From NCBI GenBank assembly GCA_021018995.1, contig CM037597.1, forward strand, positions 34,536,936 to 34,600,935: DNA of 64,000 nt. The letters run 5' to 3'. Below, piece by piece: positions 33,810 to 46,214 of this stretch. Numbering within the stretch: the first letter of the stretch is position 1; the number at the start of each line of letters is the position of its first letter. A model generated the notes under the pieces. It saw nothing but the letters and a program-made list of their open reading frames with translations. It was not told where the DNA came from and did no database searches. The DNA is from Chloranthus sessilifolius. Lineage: Eukaryota; Streptophyta; Magnoliopsida; Chloranthales; Chloranthaceae. The translations under genes were made by a program, and so were the position numbers.

Positions 33810-34877
33810 AGCATGTTAGCATATCATAAATTCCTATTATATCTGATCCCTATTTTCTGATTTTGAAAATTTGAAACTTGCTCTTGATTTTTGTTATCTG
33901 ATTCGTGAGGTCTATGTGTGTATGTGATTTAATGATTTAACCAGATGATCCCCACCGACCCGGCGGTATATCCGAGCCTGGGACACTTGTGCATCTGCTT
34001 GTAATCCCTTGACACAATTGCACTCCATAGATGAGACATTGTTGCAACCTAAAATAATTCATGTGAACGACAATTGGTTTGGGTTTCATATTGGTAGATT
34101 CCTATTTACTCCGTGTTATATATTCACGGGAGTTTCTTAAGTTAGAAAACATATACAATTTAAGTCACTGATCATATACTTGCGTGACATATGTTTCTTG
34201 TTTAAAAGCTCAGTATTTGATTTGATTTGTCCTGTTCACATGTTCTTATTTGATTTCCTGCTTTGAGATATCATGATTTGCATATTCAATTCATTTTAGT
34301 TGGAATTCTTCTATTGATCTATGATGTAGCTCACCCTGTTTTCATTAACATTTTAGGTTCTGAGGCTAGAGTTCCTGGCACCAAGAGTGACCCTGACTAT
34401 CAGCCTGATCTAGAGGCTAAGGCTGAGGACGAGGAGACGGACGTCCAGGCAGACGATTTCTATCCATAGTCTGGGTATACTAGTTTGATGTTTTAGGGAT
34501 TTTGTATAAACTTTGGATTATTGTGTACCTAGTGGCCACTTTCTGTATTTATTTCTGTAGATATTTTCTTTTTGTATTACTATACATTTTATTGGAACCA
34601 TTATTAGGAACCATTGTTTTGGGTGTGGATGTCCATCACCAGTGGTTCTTTTTGGTTCCTTTTTGGGAATGTATATTCTTTTGATATATTTAGATACATG
34701 TTTGGTTTATTACTATACATTTTAAATGCCTTATGTGATGACTCGATCTACCACTGCTGGACAGTGCCTGCTTGATTTCCGCTATACGAGCAGACACTTC
34801 GTGATTTGTCCTGGGAATCATCCAGACTATGATCCTGATGGCACGGATTTTCAGGCATGGAAATCCAAGCTGTCACA
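33810..34877 (+). repeat. Right part of a family X LTR, interrupted by the Tat element
   Basis: Colinear with 58986-60062 of the complete solo LTR, from AGCATGTTAGCATATCATAA to GCTGTCACA. It includes the GGCGGTATATCCG block, a TTTTAG splice-acceptor-like site at 34351-34356 and the acidic mini-ORF. The left part of this LTR must lie beyond the window's left edge, if it survives. Confidence 0.85.
34357..34469 (+). CDS. Acidic mini-ORF exon in a family X LTR
   Basis: After the acceptor TTTTAG the frame reads GSEARVPGTKSDPDYQPDLE, then Ala/Glu/Asp-rich residues ending ADDFYP and a stop. The copy at 59535-59647 keeps the same peptide pattern (one stop near the start), and the minus-strand copy near 53280-53390 keeps DPDY and DFYP. 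Retention of DPDY...DFYP across diverged copies suggests past selection on a protein. I do not recognise the product. The upstream exon is not identified. Confidence 0.35.
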
Positions 34878-36120
34878 TCTTTTCTTATTCTTGGGTATTT
34901 TATTGCTTGTTAATCATTGATCGATCTTTGTTGGGCAAGTTGTGATTTACATCAATCTTTCCCAAGCTCCCTGAAGAATGGACTCCTCAAGACAACCTGG
35001 TATGCACCCTAGTTCAGTTGAGTTGTTAGTGGCTTGATAAATTTTCAAGACTGGTTTAGAGGTTTTATCAAACGCTTGCTTGGTTAGTGAGATGGTTCGA
35101 ACGTCCAAAAACTCAACTCAACTTGACAGTAGTCAGATTGAGTTAACTCGAGGACTTGAATAAAACTTGCCTCAGTCCTTAGTTCTGTTTGCTTCGTGCC
35201 ATCGTGGCTCTTTGTTTTATGTCTTTATACTATTTTCCGATTTTCCCTTTTTGTTTTCTTTATGTTGGCTTGGCATCTCGCTATGCTGCTATGATATGTT
35301 TTATTTTGTTTCAATTAAATATATGGTGTTCCACTGATATAATAATAATAATAATGATAATAATAATAATAATAATAATAATTGTAATAATAATAATAAC
35401 AATAATAAAAATAATGGAACTTGACAATCTGACTTGGTAAATTAGTATGGGTGTATATTATAAAAATAAAAAAATATGCTCAAAAGAAATTAGCAAAAAG
35501 GTACATACAAAAAAAAAGAGGAAAAGAAAAAACAGATGATAATCAATGTACTCATCATAACTCACCATGGTTCACATGCCTTTAAAAGAAACTTGTGATT
35601 CTTATCTATTCCCTAATTCCCTTCATTTCAAGATAGGAGAGAAAGAAAGTTGCGTAAGATAAGGTTTCTAAAACCTTATCCCAGAAAAATATAATGTGGT
35701 AGATAACTATGGCTGCCTCATCCTAGCACAATCTCGAATCAAGTTGATATATCAGTGAGTCAAATAACTAAGCTAAGTTGCTTTTGACTCGCTATATTTT
35801 AGAACCATGGTACCATTATCTCTGCAATTGGATGATTTATCCTAAAGGAGATCTGTTCTTTATCATATGTTAATCAGATATAATGCTTCCTATTATGATT
35901 CACAATGAAATTCAACATGATATTTTAGTAGATTTTTCTTTGTGTACGTGTAGTCATCTGCTTGTTTTACACTACAAAGTGCATTCTGTTTCATTTTGTC
36001 TGTTTTCGGTTCCAGTGTAGTGGATGGACTGATGCAAGTTCTCTGGGGGATTTTGGACTTGGAGAAACCAAGCACACAAACTATAAACAACATAGTTATA
36101 CCTTCTGTAGAACTCATCTA
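34878..36120 (+). other. Unassigned DNA with an AAT microsatellite
   Basis: No domain recognised. 35338-35415 is an (AAT)n microsatellite with interruptions; 35455-35535 is A-rich. Short frames on both strands lack recognisable content. Confidence 0.5.
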
Positions 36121-36123
36121 CAG

Positions 36124-36244
36124 TTATGTTGAATGCTTGGGCTTTACATGGAAGTGATGTGTCTAGGTGCTCTATTGCACCTGTTGTTATACTACTCAAG
36201 AAACTACTTTTTGCTCCATATGAGGTAGTTCAGACTTCCAGCAG
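36124..36244 (+). pseudogene. Exon-like gene fragment, possibly from a BIG/UBR4-like gene
   Basis: Between TACAG (36119-36123) and GTTTTT (36245) an open frame reads MLNAWALHGSDVSRCSIAPV and VILLKKLLFAPYEVVQTSSR, clearly protein-like. I recall a similar segment ahead of the ZZ domain of plant BIG (UBR4-type) proteins, but this is from memory and uncertain. No neighbouring exon of such a gene is seen, so it is an isolated fragment. Confidence 0.35.
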
Positions 36245-36705
36245 GTTTTTTTGTACACTATTTTTTTTCCCTTGGTGTCCTTTTATAGAACTTCTTGCCT
36301 ATCATAATATTCCTTGGATCATGAATGCTTCTAACATCACTTTGAATCTGGATTATTTGCGTTTGATGAATTCCAACTGAAATAAATTCAACACTTGCGA
36401 ATCAACTTACGTATATTTTCTATTCTACCAAATCTTTCTTGGTAGTTCTGTAGTGCAGATTCAATGACGTGAGGATAATAATAAAATTATTTTGTTGGTG
36501 CTGCTAAGTTTCTTTATAAAACCCAGTAAACTCTCCCATTGTTCCTTTTATGTGCAATTTTTGTTCTGTTTGACTGCCTGATTTGGTCACCTGACATGCA
36601 CCACCTCTAGGGTGCCTTTATTTGTTCAAATGAACTTTCTTAACTTTGTTATTATTTTTTGTATGTGTGGATTTTGAATTGATATTATTCTCTTTTTTGT
36701 TTCAG

Positions 36706-36869
36706 CAATTCTACCACACCCATAACCCCAAGTCCACCAGGAACAATAAGTCCTCCAGGAACAGTAACCCTCGGGTTTTGATAGTTCTAGTGCTCAAGGT
36801 TTTCTTTCAAACCCTGATTTGGGTTCTCTCTTGTTGATTTTATTTCGCTCTCATGCCTTGTTTTGCTGA
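36706..36869 (+). pseudogene. Fragment resembling the Ser/Pro tail of an X8 GPI-anchored protein
   Basis: After TTTTTTGTTTCAG the sequence encodes SNSTTPITPSPPGTISPPG, then in a shifted frame SGFDSSSAQGFLSNPDLGS and a hydrophobic end LLLILF before a stop. Pro/Ser/Thr linkers plus a hydrophobic C-terminus are typical of X8-domain (callose-binding, GPI-anchored) plant proteins. The X8 domain itself is absent. One indel breaks the frame. Tentative. Confidence 0.35.
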
Positions 36870-37089
36870 GATATTAGACAGAAAAAAAAGATTTCAAGAA
36901 AAGGAAATGTAGTGTCAGTCAGATCATTTAAAGTGGATGGGTGGTTGAGAATATAGCAATTTTCATGTTTGTGACTCATTCTTTCAGTATTTAAAGTTTT
37001 GGTACAATAATCTTGTCGCGGAAAAATTGATTCAAATGGTAACTTATCAGGAGAAGGCAGGGTGTAGAGGCTGAAGTGTTAGGTCGAAC

Positions 37090-37265
37090 AACAGTGACAA
37101 GCCAAAATTAAAGATTCCTGGATCCAGCAAGCAGGCAATAGAAAAATCAGATGACAAAGTAGACCATTGGAAGGAATCTATACCACAAGCATCCCCAATG
37201 GAACCCCATGTTTCAAGTTCAAATAATTCAGCACTTGTTGATGTTGGACGGCCACATATGGTTAG
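37090..37265 (+). pseudogene. Unidentified exon-like open stretch
   Basis: An open frame reads KLKIPGSSKQAIEKSDDKVD, HWKESIPQASPMEPHVSSSN and ALVDVGRPHMV before a GTTAGC. Composition is protein-like and it sits among other gene fragments, but I do not recognise the family. Confidence 0.25.
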
Positions 37266-37499
37266 CCACTTGTCCCATTATTTTACTGGAACTTCTCCTA
37301 ATCACCCATGCTCTTGGTATTAGTGGTAACTATTAAACTAAGGTCCTGAAATTATGCATATATATGGAACGTTATCAGGAACTACTATCCTACTGAATTG
37401 TCCTGTATTGCTTACTCTGCTTGGTCATTTCATCTTGCAGTACTTGTTATCATTTTTGGCTTTTGTAGAGGACTTTATGAAAATTACAAGCACATTCTT

Positions 37500-37665
37500 A
37501 TAGGAGCATGAATGAGCGGAGCCAGCTGGGAGCTCGCTCAGCTTGGCTCGAAAAAAGAGCTTGCAAGTACCTTGAGCTCGGCTCAAATATAAAAGAGCCG
37601 ATCTCAAGCTGACCCTGGATCGACTTGAATTCGGCTCGTTGAGAGCCCTAACCATGACATATAAT
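37500..37665. repeat. GAGCTCGGCTC-rich repeat, MITE-like
   Basis: Repeated GCTCGGCTC, GAGCTCG and CTTGAGCTCGGCTC words in both orientations between GGAGCATGAATGAGCGG and GAGAGCCC. This texture is common in plant non-autonomous hAT-type repeats. Ends and TSD not resolved. Confidence 0.35.
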
Positions 37666-37787
37666 GCATGATCAAGCACTCTAAAGAAATGTGTGTATAA
37701 TTGAGACTAAAAATTAGGATAAAAGAGAACAAAATTTTTTCTTTAATGTATATCTGAAATATAAGTTTCCCTATTATTCATTTGTAG

Positions 37788-37853
37788 GTTGGCAAAGGTC
37801 TCTCCCAAAACAAAAAGGCTTGGACACTTGTTGACCGTCATTGGCTTGAAGCG
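37788..37853 (+). pseudogene. Fragment of an IQM-like (IQ calmodulin-binding) gene exon
   Basis: Between TTTGTAG and GCG-GTAAAT the frame reads VGKGLSQNKKAWTLVDRHWL then EA. Plant IQM proteins have a conserved VGKGLSKDEKAQKLALQHWL-like segment ending at HWLEAI. The match covers about 20 residues with preserved splice borders. No other IQM exon is present. Confidence 0.45.
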
Positions 37854-38220
37854 GTAAATTTCAGGCTTATGAATATCCTCGATACCGTAGGTTTCTGATT
37901 TAAAAAAATTGACTGTATCGGTTTTGAGATGGATGCACAGATTTATCGTCGAATCCCAGAAAAATTGACTATATTGGATTACAGCGGCCTCAAAATCTTA
38001 GAATGTCAGCCTGTTTATGAGATTCAATGGTTCAGAAGCCATACTGCCTGATTATTTAAATAGATAAGAAATTTCCTAGCTGTTTAAAAAAGTATAGATA
38101 GCCTCATGAATGATGATTATATGAAAAAACATTATCACCCCGAAGTCTTTGAGAAATTAAAGTTGTTCTTGAAAAAGTGAAGAGTTGACTTAGCTTAGTA
38201 TTGACTCAAGTTGAATGCAG

Positions 38221-38565
38221 GGGAAGCTCTTTGTTGAAGAACTTGAAAAAAAACTTGCAAAGAATTTGAGACCCATTTGTGGTCATCAACATGGATGGTC
38301 TAAGTTAATTTGTGATCTAATCGAAAAACTGAGAAAGATGTATCCTAATTACAACTACCCTAGGAAAGTAAGTTCCTTTATCACATTCATTTAATAAACT
38401 AGTATGAATTCTATCTTTATTTATTTATTTATTTATTTATTTATTCATCAATATCTCAGTTTAATAATGTTCTCCTTTTGATTTCAGGCGAAACTTTCTG
38501 ATTTGAAGCTCACCTCAAACGGATCACTAGGAGACGGAGACATTTGGCAGGAGATGCAAAGCAAA
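38221..38565 (+). pseudogene. Two spliced exon-like segments of an unidentified gene
   Basis: Exon-like 38221-38367 reads GKLFVEELEKKLAKNLRPIC and HGWSKLICDLIEKLRKMYPN, ending at GTAAGT. The second starts after ATTTCAG at 38488: AKLSDLKLTSNGSLGDGDIW, then QEMQSKF. The frame joins cleanly across the intron (38368-38487). It looks like genuine plant coding sequence, but I cannot name the protein. Confidence 0.4.
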
Positions 38566-38839
38566 TTTATTTATTTTTTTTCTTTTATTTTGAAAATGGG
38601 CCATGGGGTCCTTAGATTATTAACTCTCTTTCTTTTCTTCTTCTTTTTGTTTGAATAAAAGGATTGAGCATGTAGAGTTTAAAATATTTGGCTGATTTAA
38701 AAAGTTGAATCATAGGTTGAGATGCAACCTTTTGTTTGAATAAAAGAATTGGGCATTTATTATTTTATTAATGACATTGAATGATTTGCATTTGAGTTGA
38801 ATGGATGTGTTGAAATATGAGATTAATAGTTTTTTTTTC

Positions 38840-39135
38840 TTTATATAATTTTTTTAAAATTATAAAAAAATACTTTAAAAAGCATTAAAAAAATTACATT
38901 AAAAAAGCATACAAAAATTGCATTGAAAGAAAAGCATTAAAAATTGTCGACGTAATTTTTTTTTTTTTAAATTTACATAAAAAAACCACTGTCAAAAGCA
39001 GCGATTTTTTCTATGACTGTTGAGAGCAGTCGTTGTTGAAGTTCATAAACCACTGTCTTGTCTAGTGGTAAAAAAAAAACCACTGCTTTTTTACAATTAT
39101 TAAGGCAGTGGTTTTTTTAGCTTTTTCACGTAGTG
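38840..39135. repeat. CACTA-like right terminus with subterminal repeats
   Basis: Ends CACGTAGTG (39127-39135), the complement of CACTACGTG. Inside are repeated AAACCACTG and CAGTGGTTT words in both orientations (38985-39120), as in CACTA subterminal regions. No matching left terminus was found, so extent and class are tentative. The copia LTR begins one base later at 39137. Confidence 0.45.
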
Positions 39136-39136
39136 A

Positions 39137-39772
39137 TGCCCCCACTCAGTCCGATAAACGAAGATGAAATAGGGTTCCCAGAGAATCTGCTTTCATGATA
39201 CAACAGAGCCTGGTCTTGCCAAGAACACTATGTTCTTTTCTATATTGCACTTTCTCTTTCTAGAGAAAGAACCTGCCACAGATTTTCTGATACACAAAAT
39301 GATTCTTAAAAAAATAAGAACGTAAGAGAAAAGGAGAAATAGATGTTGTTATTTCTATTCTGTCTTTTTAACTTGGATTGGATCTCTATTTATACAGAAA
39401 ATCTTGAACCATTGTGTCTTTCCAGAGAGTTGTGTCTTTTTAGATAACAGTAAAAAAGATAAATCGATTCCACTTGTGTCATTTCATATTTACAGTGAAG
39501 AGATGCCAAATTTGTGTCTTTTCAAATAATGGTAAAAAGATAACGATAAAGAGAAAATTGATTCACTTGGATCTTTTCAAATTGATGGTGAAGAAATGCC
39601 AGACTTGTGTCTTTTCAACTAAGGGTAAAAAGATATATCAAAATTTGAAAAAGACATTTTGGAGAGAAAATATTTACAATTTTTCCATTGAATTATTATC
39701 AATATATAATGATAACTATAAACTTAATTTTGAAACACTAAAATTTATATTACTACACTAATGTATATAGCA
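39137..39772 (-). repeat. Copia LTR, intact copy
   Basis: 636 bases, TGCCCCCACTCAG to TGTATATAGCA. It contains internal short repeats of GTGTCTTTTCA-x-TAAAAAGAT type, which recur in the split copy. Confidence 0.7.
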
Positions 39773-40499
39773 TTCCCCCACTTGCTTCAAAATAAAAAAA
39801 TTGTGTATCAGAGCTATCATACTAAGCATTGTCAGAGGTACCGATCGGTTTGAACCTTTGACTAGTACATACAACTTAAAGTTTGTAAGGACTTTAAATA
39901 GCTTATAGCTTTGAACTTAAAATCTGTCTAACAAATCAGAATTACATATACACTTACTATGACCTAAATTATTAGTGACATAGGGCCTGCGCTTTAAAGT
40001 TATGCGCTAAAATCCTGATTTCATGAGTATCTCAGAGAGAGAACTGAATCTCTGTTGAAGCGGCTTCACTTTCATACTCATATAGGTGAATCTGTCATAG
40101 GTGCATTTGTAACTACTTGATCACCCCAGCAAATAAATGCCTACAAAATCATTAAGAGTTAAACTCATCCTCTCAAGTTACAAGAGATGTATATAAAATT
40201 CAACACCATAGGGATGACCAATAGGTAACATACCTTTGTACACTTTCAAGGGTCACAGAGTAGTTTCTTATCTCATTCAACTTAAAATTTGGGATCTCCA
40301 ACTCTACTAAGTTGAGGTTCAACTATTATGCCTTTAAAGATATCGGTCTTAGGCCCATCCCCCTCGTTGTTTTTGGCAATGTATCTCTGGATAGTATTTT
40401 TGTAAGCTTTGAAGTCACTCTACGTCTTTTGCTCTCGCAAATAATGTTATATACTTTGATTCTATACTTGAATCAGGAAGACATTTTTTTCTAGACCCC

Positions 40500-40740
40500 A
40501 CGATACTGCTCCTCCTATCGAAGAAAAAATCCATCCGCTTGTGAATTTTGAATCAGAAGAGTCAGGCATTCAAGCAGCATCAATAAACCCCTCTAAGAGT
40601 TTAGGTTTGCCACTATATTGTAAAACTATAATGCATGATTCCTTTCAAGTATCTTAATAGCTTCCCAATGTTCCAACCCTGGGTTGCTAGTTTACTCAAT
40701 ACCCCCATTACAAATGATATATTGGGTTTAGTACTCTTCA
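40500..40740 (-). pseudogene. Copia RNase H remnant
   Basis: Minus-strand translation gives NIGKLLRYLKGIMHYSF, LRGFIDAA-stop-MPDSSDSKFTSG and WIFSSIGGAVSW. These correspond to the copia motifs ILRYLKGT, GYxDADWAGDxxDRKSTSGY and ISW, with stops and substitutions. Clearly decayed. Confidence 0.6.
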
Positions 40741-41636
40741 TTAAATAAATAAAACTTTTATCTCAATGATAATAAACTGTAATTCTTGAACTTGTTCAAT
40801 AATTGGTTTATCTTCAACCATTATCAAAATATTAAACACTAGAAAAGCCTTTGTACCTGTATTCTCAATTAGATACTTCTTCGCTAATGAATCTCAAAAT
40901 CTTTAGTAATAGGGCACTTAAAGAATGTGTTGAATAATCTATCATTTAATGCATTGAGGATGTGTTTCCGACAATTTTGATCATCTTTCAGCCATTTGAG
41001 TCGAACATCTGATCTTCCACTAGTCATACTTTCCGCTATTTTCGCTACAGAAATTGGTGGACATGGTGTAGTAAAGATGTAAGCAATCTTGAATTGTCGC
41101 AAGATAAATTGTACCTTTTACTACCATCTTTTAAAATTTGACCCACCAATTCGGTCAAGTTTGATGAGATCTTGATTTAAGAACTTTATGATCTGAGCCA
41201 TTAGAATAATCTATTGTCTTTAAATTATTGAAAAAAATGGTGTTGATAATAGCTCCGAGACACGTAGTTCACTATGCTGTCTTAAAGATAATAAATGCCT
41301 CCACTCCGTCAGATAAATGAAAATGCAATAGGGTTCCCAGCGAATCTGTCTTTAGGTTATAATAGAGCCCGGTCTTGCCAAGAATCGTATGTTCTTTTCT
41401 ATATTGCCCTTTCTAGAGAAAGAACCTGCCACAAGATTTTCTGGTATACAAAAAGATTCTTAAAAAAATAAGAACGTAAGAGAAAAGGATAAATAAATGT
41501 TATTATTTTTGTTGTCTTTTAACCCAAATCTGATCTCTAGAGAAAATCTCGAACCATTATGTCTTTCCAGAGAATTGTGTCTTTTCAGGTAATAGTAAAA
41601 AAAGATAAATGGATTTCACTTGTATCTTTTTATATA

Positions 41637-41668
41637 GGGTTTTTTGCATATACCCCCCCGAGTTATGA
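41637..41668 (+). repeat. MULE left terminal inverted repeat
   Basis: Pairs with 51398-51429; the outer ~31 bases differ at about three positions. Weaker similarity (runs of CCCC, CCGTTAA) extends at least 100 bases inward at both ends. Confidence 0.88.
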
Positions 41669-41929
41669 GTATTTATTCTCCAGCCCCTACTTTTATCTTT
41701 CTGTTTCATATAACCCCCTGCCGTTAACTAGCCGTAAGCTGCCGTAACCCAATGTATTTGTTAGGATATTAACCCACGGTAAGTGTATATGTAAAACAAA
41801 AAATGCCCCTATGAAGCTTTTGATTGCAAAACGTTTGAAGAAAGAAACCCATCGTTTCCCAAGGCGCTAAAAACCCGCCCAGAAAACCCCTTGTTTCCAA
41901 TCCCATCGTTCCCAATCTCCAACCTCCAG

Positions 41930-42085
41930 CGCCCTGAACCCTAAATCCTTTGAAACTCTTCGCCCTTTGAAGCTCTCCAGTGCCCGCGCCCTTTGAAACT
42001 CGTCTCTGCCGCCCTTTAAAGCTCTCCAGCACCATTGAAGCTCTTCTCCACCACCCTTTGAAGCTCTCCAGCGCCTTTTAAACTC
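41930..42085 (+). repeat. Short tandem repeat in the MULE leader
   Basis: Four to five imperfect units of CTTTGAAGCTCTCCAGCGCC about 30 bases apart, just before a CAATAAG-GTAAGC donor-like site at 42116. Probably part of the transposase 5' untranslated exon. Confidence 0.5.
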
Positions 42086-42704
42086 CATCTCCAGCCTTTG
42101 ATCATAATACAATAAGGTAAGCACTATAGATTATGCATTATATTCAGAGAATTTCTTCTCCAGTTTTGCTTGTGGATTCAAATATATTTCTTAAGGAAGA
42201 AGATGGGTTATACCATTTAATTATTTCATTATTCCTAAATGGCAACTTCACTTCAAATCAAACAGTGGAATTATAATCATGAGAAAGGGATTTCATATCT
42301 ACTCATAATGTTTAGATACTAAAAAGGAAGAGATCAATTGAAGTACCTTTTTCTTTAAGCAGTTGTACTTTAGACTAGTTTCTTGCTTTAATATATTCCA
42401 AAACAAAGGGAAGGAGATTCTGGGATAATTCTGTATGTAGGGTAGAAGCCAAAGACCCAGTTATTCAAAGTAATTAGCAAAAGGTACTCACAGTTATTCT
42501 TGAAGGGAATAAACAAGCATTGAAAGAATAGTAGAATACGGCTACCAGAATCAGGAAAAGAGTAGGAAAGAGATCAGTCAGAATCCCACCAAGAAAATTC
42601 AAATATCATGAGATTAAGAAACTATGTAGAATTGCCGATACACGGCCATGATCGTATGTCATCTTCAATTCCAGGAACCTTGTGACATGGAACTAAATTT
42701 TTGT

Positions 42705-42841
42705 CACTACAAAAAAAAAGACTATTAGCCGCAACTAAAAACTGCCCCTATTAAAAAAAAAAAAACTGATGCTATTAGTCATGTCGCTACCAAAAAACGC
42801 CTTAATAGCAAGTGCCACTCAAACACCTTATTTTTGTAGTG
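42705..42841. mobile_element. CACTA-type MITE
   Basis: 137 bases, CACTACAAAAAAAAAG to TTATTTTTGTAGTG, flanked by 3-bp TGT duplications (42702-42704, 42842-42844). No coding capacity. Inserted in the putative leader intron of the MULE transposase. Confidence 0.85.
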
Positions 42842-43755
42842 TGTTTGAATAATAAACATTTACCTTAATAGTAATAAACATGCACCCATAGTCACAAAAA
42901 TCACCAATTTATTGAATAATTCGCGAATTATTCACGTTATTTGTGAAAAATGAACAAAACACGAATAGTTCACTTTTTTTTAAAAAAAATCGTCAAAATC
43001 ACCGAAATTCGTGAATAATTCGGCAAATTCGTGAAGTTCGCCAAGGTTGGCTTCCTTTGCAAGCAGCACCTTATTTTTTTTAATTTTTTTTCACGAAATT
43101 TATGGTAAATAGACTAGTAATTTACTCACCACTCACCACAACTGCTTGTTTTGTTAAAGCCAATAGAGAACCCATTAAATAGGTGGCTAGAAGAGTTGGC
43201 TTTTCTTGCCTAACCGATGTGGGACTAAATTTTAGGTAGAAGTGTAGAAAATGTAGTATAAACATGAATGGGTACAGCTGTTGCTTTGTACAATGGATCT
43301 ACTTTTTGAGTTTTTGTTCCCATGGAGCCACCCACCATGTTATAATGGTATCAATATTTTTAATATTTATATATTATATATATATATTTTATTTTTTTTC
43401 CGAATTGTCTCCGAACTTCCCGAATTTTTTCGGATTTTAACTTTGCCGAATTATTACCGAATCCTAATTTTGTGACTATGCATGCACCGATACGTATTGG
43501 TATCAGTCAATATTTAATACCATGCTTTTTACTGATACAAGTTGTCCAAGTGGCTAAACATAGAGACATATCATTGCATGGTGGGAAGTGCATTTTTTTG
43601 GGTCTTGGCATAGAAATTTTTGGGCAAGTTTTGGGTATTGATTCACATAAAATGGCTACAATAGAATTAAAAATTACATGTCATATATATCATTGCATTC
43701 TATTCTTTCAATTTTGCTAATTGGCGTATTTTCTATTGTTCAGTAGGTTAGAAAT

Positions 43756-46214
43756 ATGTCAGCCGATTTTAATGAGTACGTGAGGATTAAAGTACATTGG
43801 GGTGGTAAATTCATCAGTCGAAAAGGCCAAAATAGATATATCATTGGGAAGTGCCAGGAGGTGGCATGGGATCGTGAGCGCGCATCATACTTGGCCATGC
43901 TGACCGATGTGATACAAATATGCAGTTGCCGTAAGGAGTATATTCTAACTATTCAGTACATTCACAGGAGTACAATCCTCGGTGAGGAGTTGGTGACTAT
44001 TCTGACGGATAAGGACCTAATGTGCATGTTTGAGAGACATGATATGAAGGAAACCATCAACATCTATGCCAACTTTGAAGAACTTTCAGATCCACTTAAC
44101 ACATATCATTCAGACATGAATATATCTGATGTGAACTATGAAGACGAAGAGTGTGATGATAGTTATGTCGAAGAAGAGTCTTCAGACGATAATGGTACAT
44201 CTATGGATGGAGGAACTAAAATAAATTCGGAGCGAGCCGACGAGTGGTCTGATTATGAGGATCCCGAAGGTTATGTCTCGTTCTCTAGTTCCGAAAGTGA
44301 GGATGAGATAGATGATGATGACAAAGATGTCGGTCTCGAGAGGGCTATTGTTAACGAGGAGAAGGCAAAACCGATTTTACGAATCGGTATGATGTATGAT
44401 TTAGTTTACGCATTTCGAGATGTGTTGACCCATTTTGTGGTGGCGCATGGGTTTCAGTTGGAGTACATAAAGAATGAAAAGAGTAGAATTACAGCTAAAT
44501 GTGCGGATACAAATTCTCGTTGGAGGATCCATACATCTATATATGCAGATAATACAACTTTTTGAGTCAAGACATTTCAGGAAGAACATACATGTGGGAG
44601 ATGCAATCGTAATGGGAACCGAATGGCAAGTGCAAGATGGATATCCCAACGAATTGAGGAACAAGTTCGTGATGATCGGGAGGTGAAGATAAAGAAGATA
44701 GCAAGATGTTTGTTCAGGGATTATGGAGTAAATATCTTCATATCATCACATATGGCGCGGCAAGGAAATGGCCTTCGGACGAGTATATGGGTCTTTTGAA
44801 GATTCATATAAAGTGCTCCTGTCCTTCTGCAATACAATACTCCAAACCAATCCGGGGAGTATTGCGAAACATAAATTAGAAGAAGATGGGGCCTTTCAGA
44901 GGGTCTTTATTTGTCTTAATGCTTGTCGCATTGGATTCTTAAGTGCATGTCGACCCTTCATAGGATTGGATGGATGTCATTTAAAGGGGAAGTACAAATG
45001 TTGTCTTCTAGCTGCGACATTTTTGGACGGGAATCGCGGATTATTTCCTTTAGCATATGTGGTGGTTGAGAAGAAAATGAAGAGTGTTGGGGATGGTTTT
45101 TTGAGCAGTTACAGTTGGCGATTGGATTTCCCAACAATCTCATTTTTATGTCAGATAGGCAGAAGGGCCTAATAAATGCTGTAGCGAAGATATACCGATC
45201 TGCTGAACATAGGTGAGATAATTAACATTCAATATTATTCATTTCTGTCATGGTTTATTCATTGTTGACATTCATTACAACATGCTAAAGAAAGTGTCAT
45301 ATTTTTCAGGTTTTGCGTACGTCATCTCTATAAAAACTTCAAATCATTATATAGGGGTAAGGCATATGAGAAGTGTTTTGGGGTGTCGCGAGGGCCTATG
45401 TGAGACATGAATATAGTGCCCACGTGGATGCCATTGAGAAAAAATCAGCAGATGCAAGACTATGGATCAAAGAGTTAAAGGGATATTGGAGTCGAGCAAT
45501 GTTACATGAAGGGGCCAAGTGCAATGTGATTACGAACAATCTTTCTGAATCTTTCAACAATGTAGTTTCAGAATCTAGGTTCATGCCTATCACAGACATT
45601 GTTGATAGTATTCGTTCACTCATTATGACAAGGATGCAGACTAGGCGTATGGAGGCGGAAAAATGGTCTGGTATTGTTGTGCCATTGGCTATGGTCAAGT
45701 TAGTGAAGTTACACGAAGAGCCGAAAGAGTGTTGGATTCACTATGCAGGTGCGCAGGAATTTGAGGTGACTCAAAGTATCGTTGGATGTGTACTTGCCGA
45801 GTATAGCAATTATCAGGATTACCTTGCGTACATGCGATGTCATGTATTATACATGAAAGATTAAATCCTGAACAGTATTGTTCGCATTACTATAGAGTGG
45901 ATGTCTACAAGCTTCTTTACCGAGAGATTTGCCATTCCTTGCCGGATAAAATTTTTTGGCCTCGATCTGATATTATCTGTAAGCCACCACATGAGCGTCG
46001 GCCACCTGGCCGACCAAAGAAAAATAGAGTGAGAGGGGAAGACGAGCAACCATCTACTCAGACTAGAGTACAGTCTTCGAAGAAGTGCTCTAATTGCAAT
46101 AAGGGTGGGCACAATCGGAGGAAATGGAAGGATCCTCCAGTTAGACGCCACCAAGAAAATGATGAGGGACCCTCAAGCATCTCTGAACGTGGCCTCGGCT
46201 TCAAGCAACTCTGA
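43756..46214 (+). pseudogene. mudrA-like MULE transposase
   Basis: ATG at 43756. The N-terminal domain (IKVHWGGKFI...) resembles the PB1-like MuDR N-terminus; then an acidic linker; then the MuDR DNA-binding region (AHGFQLEYIKNEKSRITAKC), cut by TGA at 44563. HTCGRCNRNGNRMASARWI follows in frame. The MULE core: RPFIGLDGCHLKGKYKCCLL (first D) and NLIFMSDRQKGLINAVAKIY (second D). A GT-AG intron (45213-45309) joins SAEHR to FCVRHLYKNF. Then AYEKCFWGVARAY (likely E) and NNLSESFNNVVSESRFMP. At the end a CCHC knuckle CSNCNKGGHNRRKW has Trp for the last Cys, after an AT-hook-like RRPPGRPKKNR. Frameshifts near 44765, 45080, 45375 and 45850 inactivate it. Confidence 0.9.

Noticed and set aside
35338-35415. 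AAT microsatellite as a functional array
   Set aside because: Simple trinucleotide repeat with no associated feature.
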